Below are positions 49,767 to 57,491 of a stretch of 64,000 bases of DNA, piece after piece; position 1 is the first letter of the stretch, and each line of letters opens with the position of its first letter. The notes beneath the pieces were generated by a model. The model saw only the letters and a program-made list of their open reading frames with translations, had not been told where the DNA came from and searched no databases. The stretch lies in the IMG/VR virus record IMGVR_UViG_3300017917_003893, positions 79,337-143,336 of that record; one strand, 5' to 3'. Source of the DNA: a virus. A program made the translations under genes and the position numbers.

Positions 49767-50436
49767 AGTCTGCTGTATTTTTTGGGTTTATTTTATAAAA
49801 TAAAATAACTGCTAATATTAATATATTAGTAGCGTAGTTTAATAACAATGGTAAATCTAATTTATCATATACATATGCTAACGCAAAGATTTCACCAAAA
49901 GCCCAAAGAAGAACAAATCCCCAAGAAATTCCGTGAGAGTGTTTATCTTTGAATGATTGCCAAGCCTGAGGAATACCACATATGGCTAAACAGATTGAAC
50001 CTAACCAACCAAGAATTTCAAATATTGACATTCCTTTAGTTTGTTCTGCTATACCTGCTTCTGACAATTCATCTAAATTCTTTGGTTCAATTTTATAACC
50101 ATATTTAGACTCAACATGATCTGATAGTTTATTAAATAGATTTTTATAATCTTCTTGAGTTCCTGATTGTAGTTTACTTTGTATTTCTGATAAAATATTA
50201 TTTAATTGTTGGTCTCTTGGATCTAATTCAAGTTTTCTAACATTAGAAAGTCCTTCAACTTGTTCTACAGCTGCATTTATACCATCTTTAGACATAGGAT
50301 TAGTAAGAGCTGGTTTAACTATATCTTGAGCATTTACATTTGGTGAATTCGCAAATAATGAAGCAGCAAGACCAGCGCCAAGTACGGCTGATCTAAGACC
50401 TTCATTATGTTGTTCATATGTTTTTAAATATCTCAT
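49738..50436 (-). CDS. SemiSWEET/PQ-loop-like membrane protein with capsid-targeting-like leader
   Basis: 232 residues. The leader MRYLKTYEQHNEGLRSAVLG precedes a signal-like Ala-rich helix (VLGAGLAASLFA). A soluble helical middle follows. From about 145 there are three membrane helices: ILGWLGSICLAICGIPQAWQ, HGISWGFVLLWAFGEIFALAY and LNYATNILILAVILFYK. The GIPQ motif and HGIS segment match the three-helix SemiSWEET half-transporter. SemiSWEETs dimerise to move sugars. As a packaged protein it could insert in the host membrane at infection. Confidence 0.72.
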   Translation of the reverse strand: MRYLKTYEQHNEGLRSAVLGAGLAASLFANSPNVNAQDIVKPALTNPMSKDGINAAVEQVEGLSNVRKLELDPRDQQLNNILSEIQSKLQSGTQEDYKNLFNKLSDHVESKYGYKIEPKNLDELSEAGIAEQTKGMSIFEILGWLGSICLAICGIPQAWQSFKDKHSHGISWGFVLLWAFGEIFALAYVYDKLDLPLLLNYATNILILAVILFYKINPKNTADYDKEIRRFH

Positions 50437-50440
50437 TATT

Positions 50441-50449
50441 TATATATTA
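50441..50449 (-). promoter_or_regulatory. TAATATATA element upstream of the 50436 gene
   Basis: TATATATTA on the plus strand, 4 bases before the minus-strand ATG at 50436. It overlaps the stop of the preceding gene. Confidence 0.5.
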
Positions 50450-50947
50450 ATTTTCATTATCATTTTCATCTTCTATTAAATCAGCCGCTTTATTCATATT
50501 AATTCTAATGTGTTCAATTCTTCTGGCTTCTTTATCATTCTCATATACTGATTTTACTAATTCAACTAGTTCTTTAAGTATTTTAGGTTTTGCTTTGCAA
50601 TTTTCCGGTTCACCTTCACAAATAACATTTAAACCATAAAATTCTCTATCATTATATTTTGTTAATTTCTTATTAATTAAAAGTTCCTGAGACTGTTCAT
50701 CAAATCCATTTGATCTAAGAGAAATTACAGACCATAGTTTAATAGGTGTGTCTTCAAAATCAACTATCCATTTATCAATTTCAAAGTTATTACCTTCTCT
50801 TTGATCTTCATCATATGTTATCTTATAAGGTGAAATACCTTTAACCTTCTTTAAACGAGCTATATACTCCAAAGCAATTTTATCATCTTCAGATGGTTGA
50901 CTCTTAAAGAAGTCAAAAAAGCCTTCATATGTTTTTAAATTTCTCAT
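50447..50947 (-). CDS. Putative capsid-targeted protein (leader MRNLKTYEGF)
   Basis: 166 residues. The leader MRNLKTYEGFFDFFKSQ is followed by an alpha/beta domain (IDKWIVDFEDTPIKLWSVISLRSNG, FYGLNVICEGEPENCKAKP) and an acidic end. The ATG overlaps the stop of the gene upstream. No family recognised. Confidence 0.65.
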   Translation of the reverse strand: MRNLKTYEGFFDFFKSQPSEDDKIALEYIARLKKVKGISPYKITYDEDQREGNNFEIDKWIVDFEDTPIKLWSVISLRSNGFDEQSQELLINKKLTKYNDREFYGLNVICEGEPENCKAKPKILKELVELVKSVYENDKEARRIEHIRINMNKAADLIEDENDNEN

Positions 50948-51264
50948 TTGAATTTATGTGGAAAGATGTGTCTCCATTCATGTCCTTGAGGAACATCAGA
51001 TGCTTTAACACCAAATATCTTTTTTTCTGGACAAGTGTCCTGACCGTTCATTAAGAAATTATTATTACAAGCCCAAACTTCAGCAGTTCTATTTAATAAC
51101 TGACCTATTGAGAAAGGAAAACGCATACCCGTTTCATTTTCAATGTTAGTAATTCTACCATCTGGTGATTTAGTAACAACAATTTCTAATCTTGGGTTTC
51201 TTTTATTAGTAAATCTAATTTCTCTTTCGTGTAAACCTTCGTTATATGATTTTAAGTGTTTCAT
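50944..51264 (-). CDS. Putative capsid-targeted protein (leader MKHLKSYNEG)
   Basis: 106 residues. The leader MKHLKSYNEG|LHE has a YNE site. A beta-strand region (NPRLEIVVTKSPDGRITNIE) and a Cys/Trp/His-containing end (WACNNNF...TCPEKKIFGV...HEWRHIFPH) follow. The His/Cys pattern could bind metal but no family is recognised. Confidence 0.65.
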   Translation of the reverse strand: MKHLKSYNEGLHEREIRFTNKRNPRLEIVVTKSPDGRITNIENETGMRFPFSIGQLLNRTAEVWACNNNFLMNGQDTCPEKKIFGVKASDVPQGHEWRHIFPHKFK

Positions 51265-51986
51265 TATCTTTTAACTAATTTTACTACAACTTGTTGGTCA
51301 CCACCACCAATATTGAATTTAAGACCATCTTCCCAAGCTTCATTTCTAATAGTGATTAACTCTCTATCAACAGCATCTGTCGTCATATCAAGTGTTAATT
51401 CACCTCTTCCAATTTTACTTAGTTTATTAGAAACACCAAAGTCAAAGTAATTTCTTGAATCTGCTTTAGAGAATTTTATTTCTAACCAATTTCCTTTAAT
51501 ACTTTGTCTTTTCCAACCTTTCTTCTTAATAGCTTCTCCAATTCTTTTAATATAATCATCTATTTTACTAATTTGAGAATCTTCTGATTTAATCATATCA
51601 CCTAGTGTTATAAACTCAACAGTTAGACCCATATAACTTGTGTTAATTGTATAGTTAATGTCTTCACCAGATAAATCATAAAATTTTTGAATATCTAATA
51701 AAGTATTTGATAACATTTCAAGATCCGTCAAACATTTACCCATATTTAATTGAATACCATCAGTTTTACCAACTCTTAAAGTAATTAATTTAGCTCTTCT
51801 ATATTTAGAAATATCTTTAATATAAGTAGTGTCTTCTACAAATCTACCATCATATACTAAACCATTTTTAATTTTAAGAGCATCCGGATTCTCATCTGTA
51901 TAGTCTGTAAAGAATAATTGAATATCTTCATCAGTATTCTTGAATGTAACGGCTTCTGCCTCATTAAATTTTCTTAAATGTTTCAT
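51264..51986 (-). CDS. Putative capsid-targeted protein (leader MKHLRKFNEAEA)
   Basis: 240 residues. MKHLRKFNE|AEA has an FNE|A site. A mainly beta and mixed fold follows with KLITLRVGKTDGIQLNMG and a SRNYFDFGVSNKLSKIG region near the end. First gene of the six-gene tagged run; its stop shares one base with the next ATG. No family recognised. Confidence 0.65.
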   Translation of the reverse strand: MKHLRKFNEAEAVTFKNTDEDIQLFFTDYTDENPDALKIKNGLVYDGRFVEDTTYIKDISKYRRAKLITLRVGKTDGIQLNMGKCLTDLEMLSNTLLDIQKFYDLSGEDINYTINTSYMGLTVEFITLGDMIKSEDSQISKIDDYIKRIGEAIKKKGWKRQSIKGNWLEIKFSKADSRNYFDFGVSNKLSKIGRGELTLDMTTDAVDRELITIRNEAWEDGLKFNIGGGDQQVVVKLVKR

Positions 51987-51990
51987 ACTT

Positions 51991-51999
51991 TATATATTA
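51991..51999 (-). promoter_or_regulatory. TAATATATA element heading the six-gene internal-protein run
   Basis: TATATATTA on the plus strand, 4 bases before the minus-strand ATG at 51986. Confidence 0.55.
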
Positions 52000-52015
52000 A
52001 AATATGAAACTTATT

Positions 52016-52888
52016 TTAGAAACAAGAAAGGTACCTTTCTCCTCTATCACATAATATAGTAATTATGTTACCTTCAATATTTGGATATTTTTCTAGCAAT
52101 CTTTCTGACGCTAAAATATTAGCACCTGAACTGATACCTACAAATAAACCTTGTTCTTTAGATAATCTTCTAGCTCTTTCTTTTGCTTCTTCTGTTGATA
52201 TAACAATAATATCGTCAACTTCTTTTAAATCGACTAAGAATTTAGAACCATCGCCAATTCCTTGAATCCCGTGAAGACCTGGCTCACCACCTGACATAAC
52301 AGGTGATTCTGCTGGTTCAACTGCTACAGTTTTCATATTTCCGTGATACATCTTTAAAATACGAGAAGTACCCATAAGAGTACCTCCAGTTCCTGTACCA
52401 TCCACAAATGCTGCAATTTTATTAGTATGTTGATGTAAAATTTCTACGGCTGTTCCTTTTTCATGTGCCTCAATATTTAGAGGGTTACTAAATTGTTTAG
52501 GATTAAAATAGCCATTTTCTTCAGCTAACTTGTCTCTTAAAGCAATAGCATCATCGAACTTTCCATCTTCAACTTCGATAAGTTCAGCACCATAGAGTCT
52601 TAACATTTGTTTACGTTCTTCGGACATATTTCTAGGCATTACAATAATACATTTATAGCCTCTTTCTGCTGCTAAAAATGCAAATGCTATTCCAGAGTTA
52701 CCTGATGTTGCTTCGATTATTGTATCACCTTTTTTAATTAAACCATTTTTTTCTGCGTTATTTATTATATATGATGCCATTCTATCTTTTATTGAACCGC
52801 TTGGATTAGCACCTTCAAATTTTGCGTATATTCTTTCAGAGATTTTGATTAATGGTGTTTGACCCACACCTTTAGATAGATTTGACAT
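52016..52888 (-). CDS. cysK: Cysteine synthase (O-acetylserine sulfhydrylase family)
   Basis: 290 residues, a complete fold-type II PLP enzyme: PSGSIKDR with the PLP Lys at about 34, ATSGNSGIAFA (substrate loop), DGTGTGGTLMG (phosphate cup) and SSGAN near the C-terminus. It makes Cys from O-acetylserine or a related serine derivative and sulfide. CysK versus CysM cannot be separated. It is an auxiliary metabolic gene; the window also has tRNA-Cys. A TAATATATA element lies 23 bases upstream. Confidence 0.92.
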   Translation of the reverse strand: MSNLSKGVGQTPLIKISERIYAKFEGANPSGSIKDRMASYIINNAEKNGLIKKGDTIIEATSGNSGIAFAFLAAERGYKCIIVMPRNMSEERKQMLRLYGAELIEVEDGKFDDAIALRDKLAEENGYFNPKQFSNPLNIEAHEKGTAVEILHQHTNKIAAFVDGTGTGGTLMGTSRILKMYHGNMKTVAVEPAESPVMSGGEPGLHGIQGIGDGSKFLVDLKEVDDIIVISTEEAKERARRLSKEQGLFVGISSGANILASERLLEKYPNIEGNIITILCDRGERYLSCF

Positions 52889-52911
52889 TTAGAAAATTTA
52901 TTTTTATATTT

Positions 52912-52920
52912 TATATATTA
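52912..52920 (-). promoter_or_regulatory. TAATATATA element upstream of cysK
   Basis: TATATATTA on the plus strand, 23 bases before the minus-strand ATG at 52888. Confidence 0.5.
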
Positions 52921-52970
52921 TGAACATGTAAGTTTATTTTAAATAATAATGGCAATTAAAAAATATTTCA

Positions 52971-52978
52971 TATATTTG
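52971..52978 (+). promoter_or_regulatory. Host-type -7 box before the metallophosphoesterase gene
   Basis: TATATTTG matches TAnnTTTG; the upstream box is a weak TGG at about 52950. The ATG at 52987 is 8 bases past the box, so the mRNA leader is very short or absent. It may drive the whole 53-59 kb operon. Confidence 0.55.
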
Positions 52979-52986
52979 TAGTAATT

Positions 52987-53598
52987 ATGAGACACGATAA
53001 ACAAAACATACATTTTATAAGTGACCTTCACATAGGTCATAAGAATGTTATAAAATTTGACGGTAGACCTTTTGCTGATGTAGAAGAAATGCATGTTGAA
53101 TTAATAAAAAGATGGAACTCGGTTGTAGAACCAGAAGATACGGTTTACTTCTTAGGTGATTTAAGTTTCTCTCGTGATGAACTAACAAAATGGTTTATTC
53201 ACTCATTACAAGGTAAAATTCACTTTATTTGTGGAAACCATGATAAGATGAAGGATATTCAAAAGTTTGGTCGTTGGGAAAGTGTACACGAAGGTTACAC
53301 TGAGATTGGAATTCTAGACAAAGATTCTATTGAGTCTAGAGGCTCACAAGGATATCAAAAGATAATTCTTTCACACTATCCTATTTTGAGTTGGAACAAA
53401 GCTCACTATGGTTCTTGGCATCTTCATGGTCACTGTCACGGTAATTTGATGAAGTCAAACCAAGATTATTACAAAAGAAAAGTAATGGATGTTGGTTGTA
53501 ACTGTATTGATTATACTCCGATTTCATACGAACAAGTAAAGTCAATAATGAGTAAAAAAACAATTTCATCAGTAGACCATCACGGTACCGATATGTAA
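52987..53598 (+). CDS. Calcineurin-like metallophosphoesterase
   Basis: 203 residues. The metal motifs come in order: SDLHIGH, FLGDLSF, CGNHD, ILSHYP and HLHGHCHG. Size fits small phage phosphodiesterases that act on nucleotides or nucleic-acid ends. The stop overlaps the next ATG (TAATG). The substrate cannot be read from sequence. Confidence 0.9.
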   Translation: MRHDKQNIHFISDLHIGHKNVIKFDGRPFADVEEMHVELIKRWNSVVEPEDTVYFLGDLSFSRDELTKWFIHSLQGKIHFICGNHDKMKDIQKFGRWESVHEGYTEIGILDKDSIESRGSQGYQKIILSHYPILSWNKAHYGSWHLHGHCHGNLMKSNQDYYKRKVMDVGCNCIDYTPISYEQVKSIMSKKTISSVDHHGTDM

Positions 53599-53762
53599 TG
53601 AAAGACTTATATAACAGACTTGCTATCTTAAAGATTATTCTTAACTCTCATTACGGTATCAATACTGTTACTAATGTTTATGAAGAATCATATAAGATAA
53701 GAAAGAAGATAAACACGTTAAAAAACAGAAAAGAGAAAATTAATCGTATATTCAATGTCTGA
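53598..53762 (+). CDS. Small basic protein, 54 aa, with RKEKINRIFNV tail
   Basis: MKDLYNRLAILKIILNSHYG start and a Lys-rich helix ending NRKEKINRIFNV. Start overlaps the previous stop (TAATG), and the next ATG (53755) is within its last codons. Same plan as the 36371 gene. Confidence 0.58.
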   Translation: MKDLYNRLAILKIILNSHYGINTVTNVYEESYKIRKKINTLKNRKEKINRIFNV

Positions 53763-54084
53763 ATTTGAAATGGGTGATAGGTTGGTTTGTATCAAAGAAT
53801 ACAAAACACTTAAAGTTGGTTCACACTATGCCATTAAAGGTTGTGGTAACCTAGAGTATAGTGCTGATCCAGAAGTAAATGGAAAGAAAGGCTATGGCTT
53901 TTGTGTAGAAGATGAAATGTATGGCTCATTTTCAGGTAAAAAAGATTGGTGGAATTTGCCATATAATGAAAAGATTAAATGGTATTATTTCACCGAAAAA
54001 GAAATGTCTGAATATTTTATTACTGAACAAGAAGATTATAAATCTTATTTAAGAGACGAGAAAATAAAACAAGTGCTTAGTTAA
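53755..54084 (+). CDS. Hypothetical SH3-like protein with RDEKIKQVLS tail
   Basis: 109 residues. MGDRLVCIKEYKTLKVGSHYAIKG looks like a small beta barrel of the KOW/SH3 kind. A tryptophan-rich stretch (KDWWNLPYNEKIKWYYF) follows and then the tail SYLRDEKIKQVLS. No named family. Confidence 0.62.
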   Translation: MSEFEMGDRLVCIKEYKTLKVGSHYAIKGCGNLEYSADPEVNGKKGYGFCVEDEMYGSFSGKKDWWNLPYNEKIKWYYFTEKEMSEYFITEQEDYKSYLRDEKIKQVLS

Positions 54085-54085
54085 T

Positions 54086-54955
54086 ATGAGAGACGTAAAA
54101 GGTTTTTGTAAACTAATGGATATAAGTGTTCCTGATTATGAACACTTTGATTATTATATTGACCAGCTTTCTAAAACAGAAAAGTGGAAAAATATAAAAG
54201 AACTTACTAAATTATTTGAACATGCTGAAGAAAAATATGGCGATCTTTATGATTATCGTTTTAAGAAGGCAAATGAGATTATTGAATACTTAAAAAATAC
54301 TAGAGCTTATAACGAGCTTATCTATGATAATTTAATTCCTGACTATCCAACAACTAAAAACTTTGAGTATTCAGAGAATAAGAAATATATTTCTATTGAT
54401 ATTAAAAAAGCAAACTGGGTAGTTTTGAAAAAATACGATCCAGAGTTTGCTCCTGAATTGGGAATTTCATATGAAGATTTTATATCTAAGTTTGATGTAC
54501 CTGAAATATTCAATCATTCAAAGCAACTAAGACAGTTTATTTTTGGTAATATAAATCCAAAAAGGCAAATGAAGGCTCAACGAGTTATTATTCAAGAATT
54601 GTTAGACAAATACAATCATTTGAATCTTGATACTGCTTGTATTAAAAATGATGAAGTTATTTATTCATTTGATACATTTGACCAAATTGATGAAATCTTA
54701 AATACGGTTGATAGAAATCAATTTAAAATTAAACTTTTTACAGTTGAAAGAATACAAGATTTCCGAATCAATACATACTTATCTGAGAAAGGTGATACAA
54801 TGTTTAAGGAAATGGTAGGATGTAATGGTAATCTTTTCTTCTTATATTTAAAGAAATACATATTAAAAGAACCCCTTGATGTTAGAGATTTGTTTTTCAA
54901 AATGGATGGTAATATTGCTATTTGGAACATTGAAGGTTTAAAAGTGAGTCTATGA
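54086..54955 (+). CDS. Palm-like protein with polymerase-style motifs (unassigned)
   Basis: 289 residues. After a helical first third it has ISIDIKKANWVVLKKYDP, a DxxxAN-type strand resembling polymerase motif A. SKQLRQFIFGNINPKRQ follows, like a Kx3..FG motif B, then ACIKNDEVIYSFDT with NDE where motif C has DTD. I recall the same three-block order in unnamed proteins of large phages, but I cannot name a family. A minimal or degenerate palm is one reading; no exonuclease or thumb is obvious. Its stop overlaps the next ATG. Confidence 0.5.
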   Translation: MRDVKGFCKLMDISVPDYEHFDYYIDQLSKTEKWKNIKELTKLFEHAEEKYGDLYDYRFKKANEIIEYLKNTRAYNELIYDNLIPDYPTTKNFEYSENKKYISIDIKKANWVVLKKYDPEFAPELGISYEDFISKFDVPEIFNHSKQLRQFIFGNINPKRQMKAQRVIIQELLDKYNHLNLDTACIKNDEVIYSFDTFDQIDEILNTVDRNQFKIKLFTVERIQDFRINTYLSEKGDTMFKEMVGCNGNLFFLYLKKYILKEPLDVRDLFFKMDGNIAIWNIEGLKVSL

Positions 54956-55212
54956 ATATAATTAAAGTAAACGTTTATTATAATAATAGAGAAACACTAT
55001 TTGAATCATTTTCAGTTACTGCTGATATCTATAACTTAGATGATGCTAGAATGTTAGTATTAGACCATCTTAGTAGTTTTTATTCTGATGTGAAATACAA
55101 ATTAAATCTAAATAAATCATTTAATGGTGAAATTATGATTAATCTAGATTTTGAAGAAAATATAAGTTTATCACGAGAAATTAAATTAAGAAAAATATTT
55201 AATAATGATTGA
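54952..55212 (+). CDS. Hypothetical protein, 86 aa, with REIKLRKIFNND tail
   Basis: A small strand-helix-strand protein (IIKVNVYYNNRETLFESFSVTA, then a helix, then GEIMINLDF). The tail SREIKLRKIFNND matches the recurring motif. Overlaps both neighbours by ATGA-type overlaps, so it is part of a coupled string. Confidence 0.62.
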   Translation: MNIIKVNVYYNNRETLFESFSVTADIYNLDDARMLVLDHLSSFYSDVKYKLNLNKSFNGEIMINLDFEENISLSREIKLRKIFNND

Positions 55213-55834
55213 TATATTTGATAAAAAGCCTATTGATTTGACAAATGTAGTTTGTCATTCTGGTGGTGCGCCTGGTTCCGATACTGATTGGGAAGTTGAT
55301 GGTGCGACATTTGGTGTCACTACTAGAGCCTATTCTTATAAAACACCTAAACACACATCACCTAATAAAGTTGAAATTTCAGATGATGATTATAAAGAAG
55401 GTGTTATAGAAGTAAATAAGGCAAATAAATGGCTTAATAGATATGGGATTCATAAGTATATGAATCTTTTGGCACGCAACTGGGCTCAAGTAAAATACTC
55501 TGAACAAATATTCGCCATAGGTACAATTATAAAACCTGGTGATAAAAATAATAAAGGTTATTATAACAAGGGAAAGTACGATATGGTTGATGGTGGTACT
55601 GGATATGCTGTTATGATGGGTATTAATAATAAAAGAGAAGTTTTTGTTTTTGACCAAGTTAGAGATAAATGGTTTAGATGGTCTTATTCAACACTTCAAT
55701 TTGTTGAGTTAAAAGAAGTTCCTGAGATTAGTACTCAAAACTTTGCTGGTATTGGAACAAGAGAAATTCAACCAAATGGTAAACAAGCCATTAAAGACGT
55801 TTACGAAAAAACATTTAATAAAAATAAAAATTAA
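55205..55834 (+). CDS. SLOG-like nucleotide-binding protein
   Basis: 209 residues. VVCHSGGAPGSDTDWEVDG near residue 15 is the SGGxxG(S/A)D loop of SLOG/LOG Rossmann proteins, and FAGIGTREIQPNGK near the end resembles the second conserved GGT-like segment. SLOG domains bind nucleotides and nucleotide-derived second messengers. In phages this fold could act as a sensor or sponge; that is inference. A greA-like gene follows at once. Confidence 0.72.
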   Translation: MIDIFDKKPIDLTNVVCHSGGAPGSDTDWEVDGATFGVTTRAYSYKTPKHTSPNKVEISDDDYKEGVIEVNKANKWLNRYGIHKYMNLLARNWAQVKYSEQIFAIGTIIKPGDKNNKGYYNKGKYDMVDGGTGYAVMMGINNKREVFVFDQVRDKWFRWSYSTLQFVELKEVPEISTQNFAGIGTREIQPNGKQAIKDVYEKTFNKNKN

Positions 55835-55835
55835 A

Positions 55836-56303
55836 ATGAAAACTATCTTAACAAAAGAAGGTAAAAATAAACTTCAAGAAGAGTTAAACTTTTTAATGAC
55901 AAAAGAAAAAATCAGAGTCATTGGTGAGCTTTCAGATGCTCGTGAAAGTGGAACACTTGAAGAAAATACTCAATATTTAGTAGCTAAAGATGAGTATGAG
56001 AAACTACAAATTAAAATTGATAAACTTCAATCTATGTTAGCAAATGCTACAGTGGTTGATTCTAGTGATTTTAATGCAGATAAGGTTACAATTTTAACAA
56101 AAGTTAGAGTTATGAACTTGACTAATAATAAAGAAATGAATTTTCATTTAGTACCTGAAAATGAAATTGATATAAAATTAGGAAAAATATCACCTAATAG
56201 TCCAATTGGATCAGGTCTTATGAGTAAAAAAGTTGGTGAAGAATGTCAGATAAAAACACCTGCTGGTATATTTAACTTTAAAATTTTAGAAATAAGCATA
56301 TGA
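55836..56303 (+). CDS. greA: GreA/GreB-like transcript-cleavage factor with altered tip
   Basis: 155 residues from the ATG at 55836 (the upstream in-frame region lies in the SLOG gene). The N-terminal coiled coil has the GreA tip SDARESGTLEENTQYLVAKDE. The C-terminal FKBP-like domain has NSPIGSGLMSKKVGEE and KTPAGIFNFKILEI. In E. coli GreA the tip is GDLKEN with Asp41 and Glu44 needed for transcript cleavage. Here the Asp is Thr (about residue 40) and the Glu is kept. So it may bind RNA polymerase but cleave poorly. Its TGA overlaps the next ATG. Confidence 0.9.
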   Translation: MKTILTKEGKNKLQEELNFLMTKEKIRVIGELSDARESGTLEENTQYLVAKDEYEKLQIKIDKLQSMLANATVVDSSDFNADKVTILTKVRVMNLTNNKEMNFHLVPENEIDIKLGKISPNSPIGSGLMSKKVGEECQIKTPAGIFNFKILEISI

Positions 56304-56707
56304 AAAAGCTAATAAGTTTTGACTTTGATGGTACACTAGTTGATGAGTTTGGTGGACATCCAATGAATAGTCAAAAAGACGAAGTTCAAAGTCTTGTTAA
56401 GAAATATCTTAAAGATGGACATGAAGTTATAATCATAACTAAAAGGTATGGTCCGGAAAATTCACATTTAGGATTAAAAAACGAACATGTTGAAGTTTAT
56501 GAGTTAGCAAAGAAGTTAGGAATAGAAAGAGTTATATTTACAAATAGAGAATGGAAGTTTTCTTACATAATTAATCTTGGAGTAAATATGCACTTTGAAA
56601 ACTCTGATGGTGAAATACAACTAATTAACCAGGCTTGTAAAGAACATAATCATAATTGTTTAGTTGTTCCTGTTGAAGATCCTTACTGGAGAGATTTAGT
56701 TTACTAA
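56300..56707 (+). CDS. HAD-superfamily hydrolase
   Basis: 135 residues. SFDFDGTLVDEFG gives motif I (both Asp), VIIITKRYG motif II, and FENSDGEIQ a weak motif IV. Short, with no cap domain, as in phage nucleotidase or 3'-phosphatase-type HADs. Unlike the two HADs at 15541 and 57880 it has no head leader, so it acts in the infected cell. Coupled to the Gre-like gene. Confidence 0.78.
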   Translation: MKKLISFDFDGTLVDEFGGHPMNSQKDEVQSLVKKYLKDGHEVIIITKRYGPENSHLGLKNEHVEVYELAKKLGIERVIFTNREWKFSYIINLGVNMHFENSDGEIQLINQACKEHNHNCLVVPVEDPYWRDLVY

Positions 56708-56714
56708 AATCATT

Positions 56715-57107
56715 ATGATATTAATTCCAAGTAAAATCTATGTAGACAAATCACCTATACATGGGTGGGGCGTTTTTGCAAAAGAAAAAATACTAAAAAA
56801 TGAGATAATAGAAGAGTGTCCAATTATTCAATTACCTATTGAAAAAGATGATGATACTTCTTTACTGATTGATTATAGGTTTAACTTTCCAACAGGCACA
56901 GATAATTGGAGTGAGCAAGTTATACCTCTAGGATACGGTTGTATTTATAATCACTCAAATAATCCAAATGCTTATTGGTATTCTATAGAAGATAAAAGAA
57001 CTTTTATATTTATTGCTCATAGAGATATAGAGCCAGGTGAGGAAATATTTACTTACTATGGTGATGTTAACTATTGGAGTGACAGAACACATATTGATGT
57101 TAAATGA
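56715..57107 (+). CDS. SET-domain protein (candidate protein lysine methyltransferase)
   Basis: 130 residues. It shows the SET core: KSPIHGWGVFAKEKI at the start, then LGYGCIYNHSNNPNAYW (the NHS SAM-binding knot) and FIAHRDIEPGEEIFTYYGD (catalytic Tyr at the end). There is no pre- or post-SET region. Viral SET proteins methylate host chromatin or translation proteins; the target here is unknown. Overlaps the next gene by 4 bases. Confidence 0.85.
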   Translation: MILIPSKIYVDKSPIHGWGVFAKEKILKNEIIEECPIIQLPIEKDDDTSLLIDYRFNFPTGTDNWSEQVIPLGYGCIYNHSNNPNAYWYSIEDKRTFIFIAHRDIEPGEEIFTYYGDVNYWSDRTHIDVK

Positions 57108-57475
57108 CAAAAGAAAAATTCATAGATTTTATAAAAGAGTTAGGCTTCACTCAGACTTGGTCTAGTAAGCCTAACTCATATTCTTTATCTACTGATGTAG
57201 TAGGATTACCTAATCAAAACTATCAAGCTTTTTCAGACCAATTATCTATTCATATAGATGATGATAGAAATGTTTTCCAACTGTCATTACAACAAATGAG
57301 TAGTCACATGATTGGTGGTAAGAGCTTTGGTTATTTTAGCCTTAAAACATTTGGTGATAATAATGATTTTCAACTAGAGATTTTTTTAAGTTTTATCTTA
57401 GGTTCTTTTAATGAAAAGCCTATTCATATAATTAGCTATATGAGAGATAAAAAAATTCAAAATATTCTAAAATAA
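57104..57475 (+). CDS. Hypothetical protein, 123 aa, with RDKKIQNILK tail
   Basis: Soluble alpha/beta protein; LPNQNYQAFSDQLSIHIDDDRNVFQLSLQ forms a beta region. The tail SYMRDKKIQNILK is almost identical to those of the 4204 and 8916 proteins although the bodies are unrelated. No family recognised. Confidence 0.62.
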   Translation: MTKEKFIDFIKELGFTQTWSSKPNSYSLSTDVVGLPNQNYQAFSDQLSIHIDDDRNVFQLSLQQMSSHMIGGKSFGYFSLKTFGDNNDFQLEIFLSFILGSFNEKPIHIISYMRDKKIQNILK

Positions 57476-57479
57476 TTAT

Positions 57480-57487
57480 TATATTTG
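57480..57487 (+). promoter_or_regulatory. Host-type -7 box before the 57492 gene
   Basis: TATATTTG matches TAnnTTTG but no TTTG is present at the -33 position. The ATG at 57492 is 4 bases past the box. Confidence 0.45.
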
Positions 57488-57491
57488 TAAA

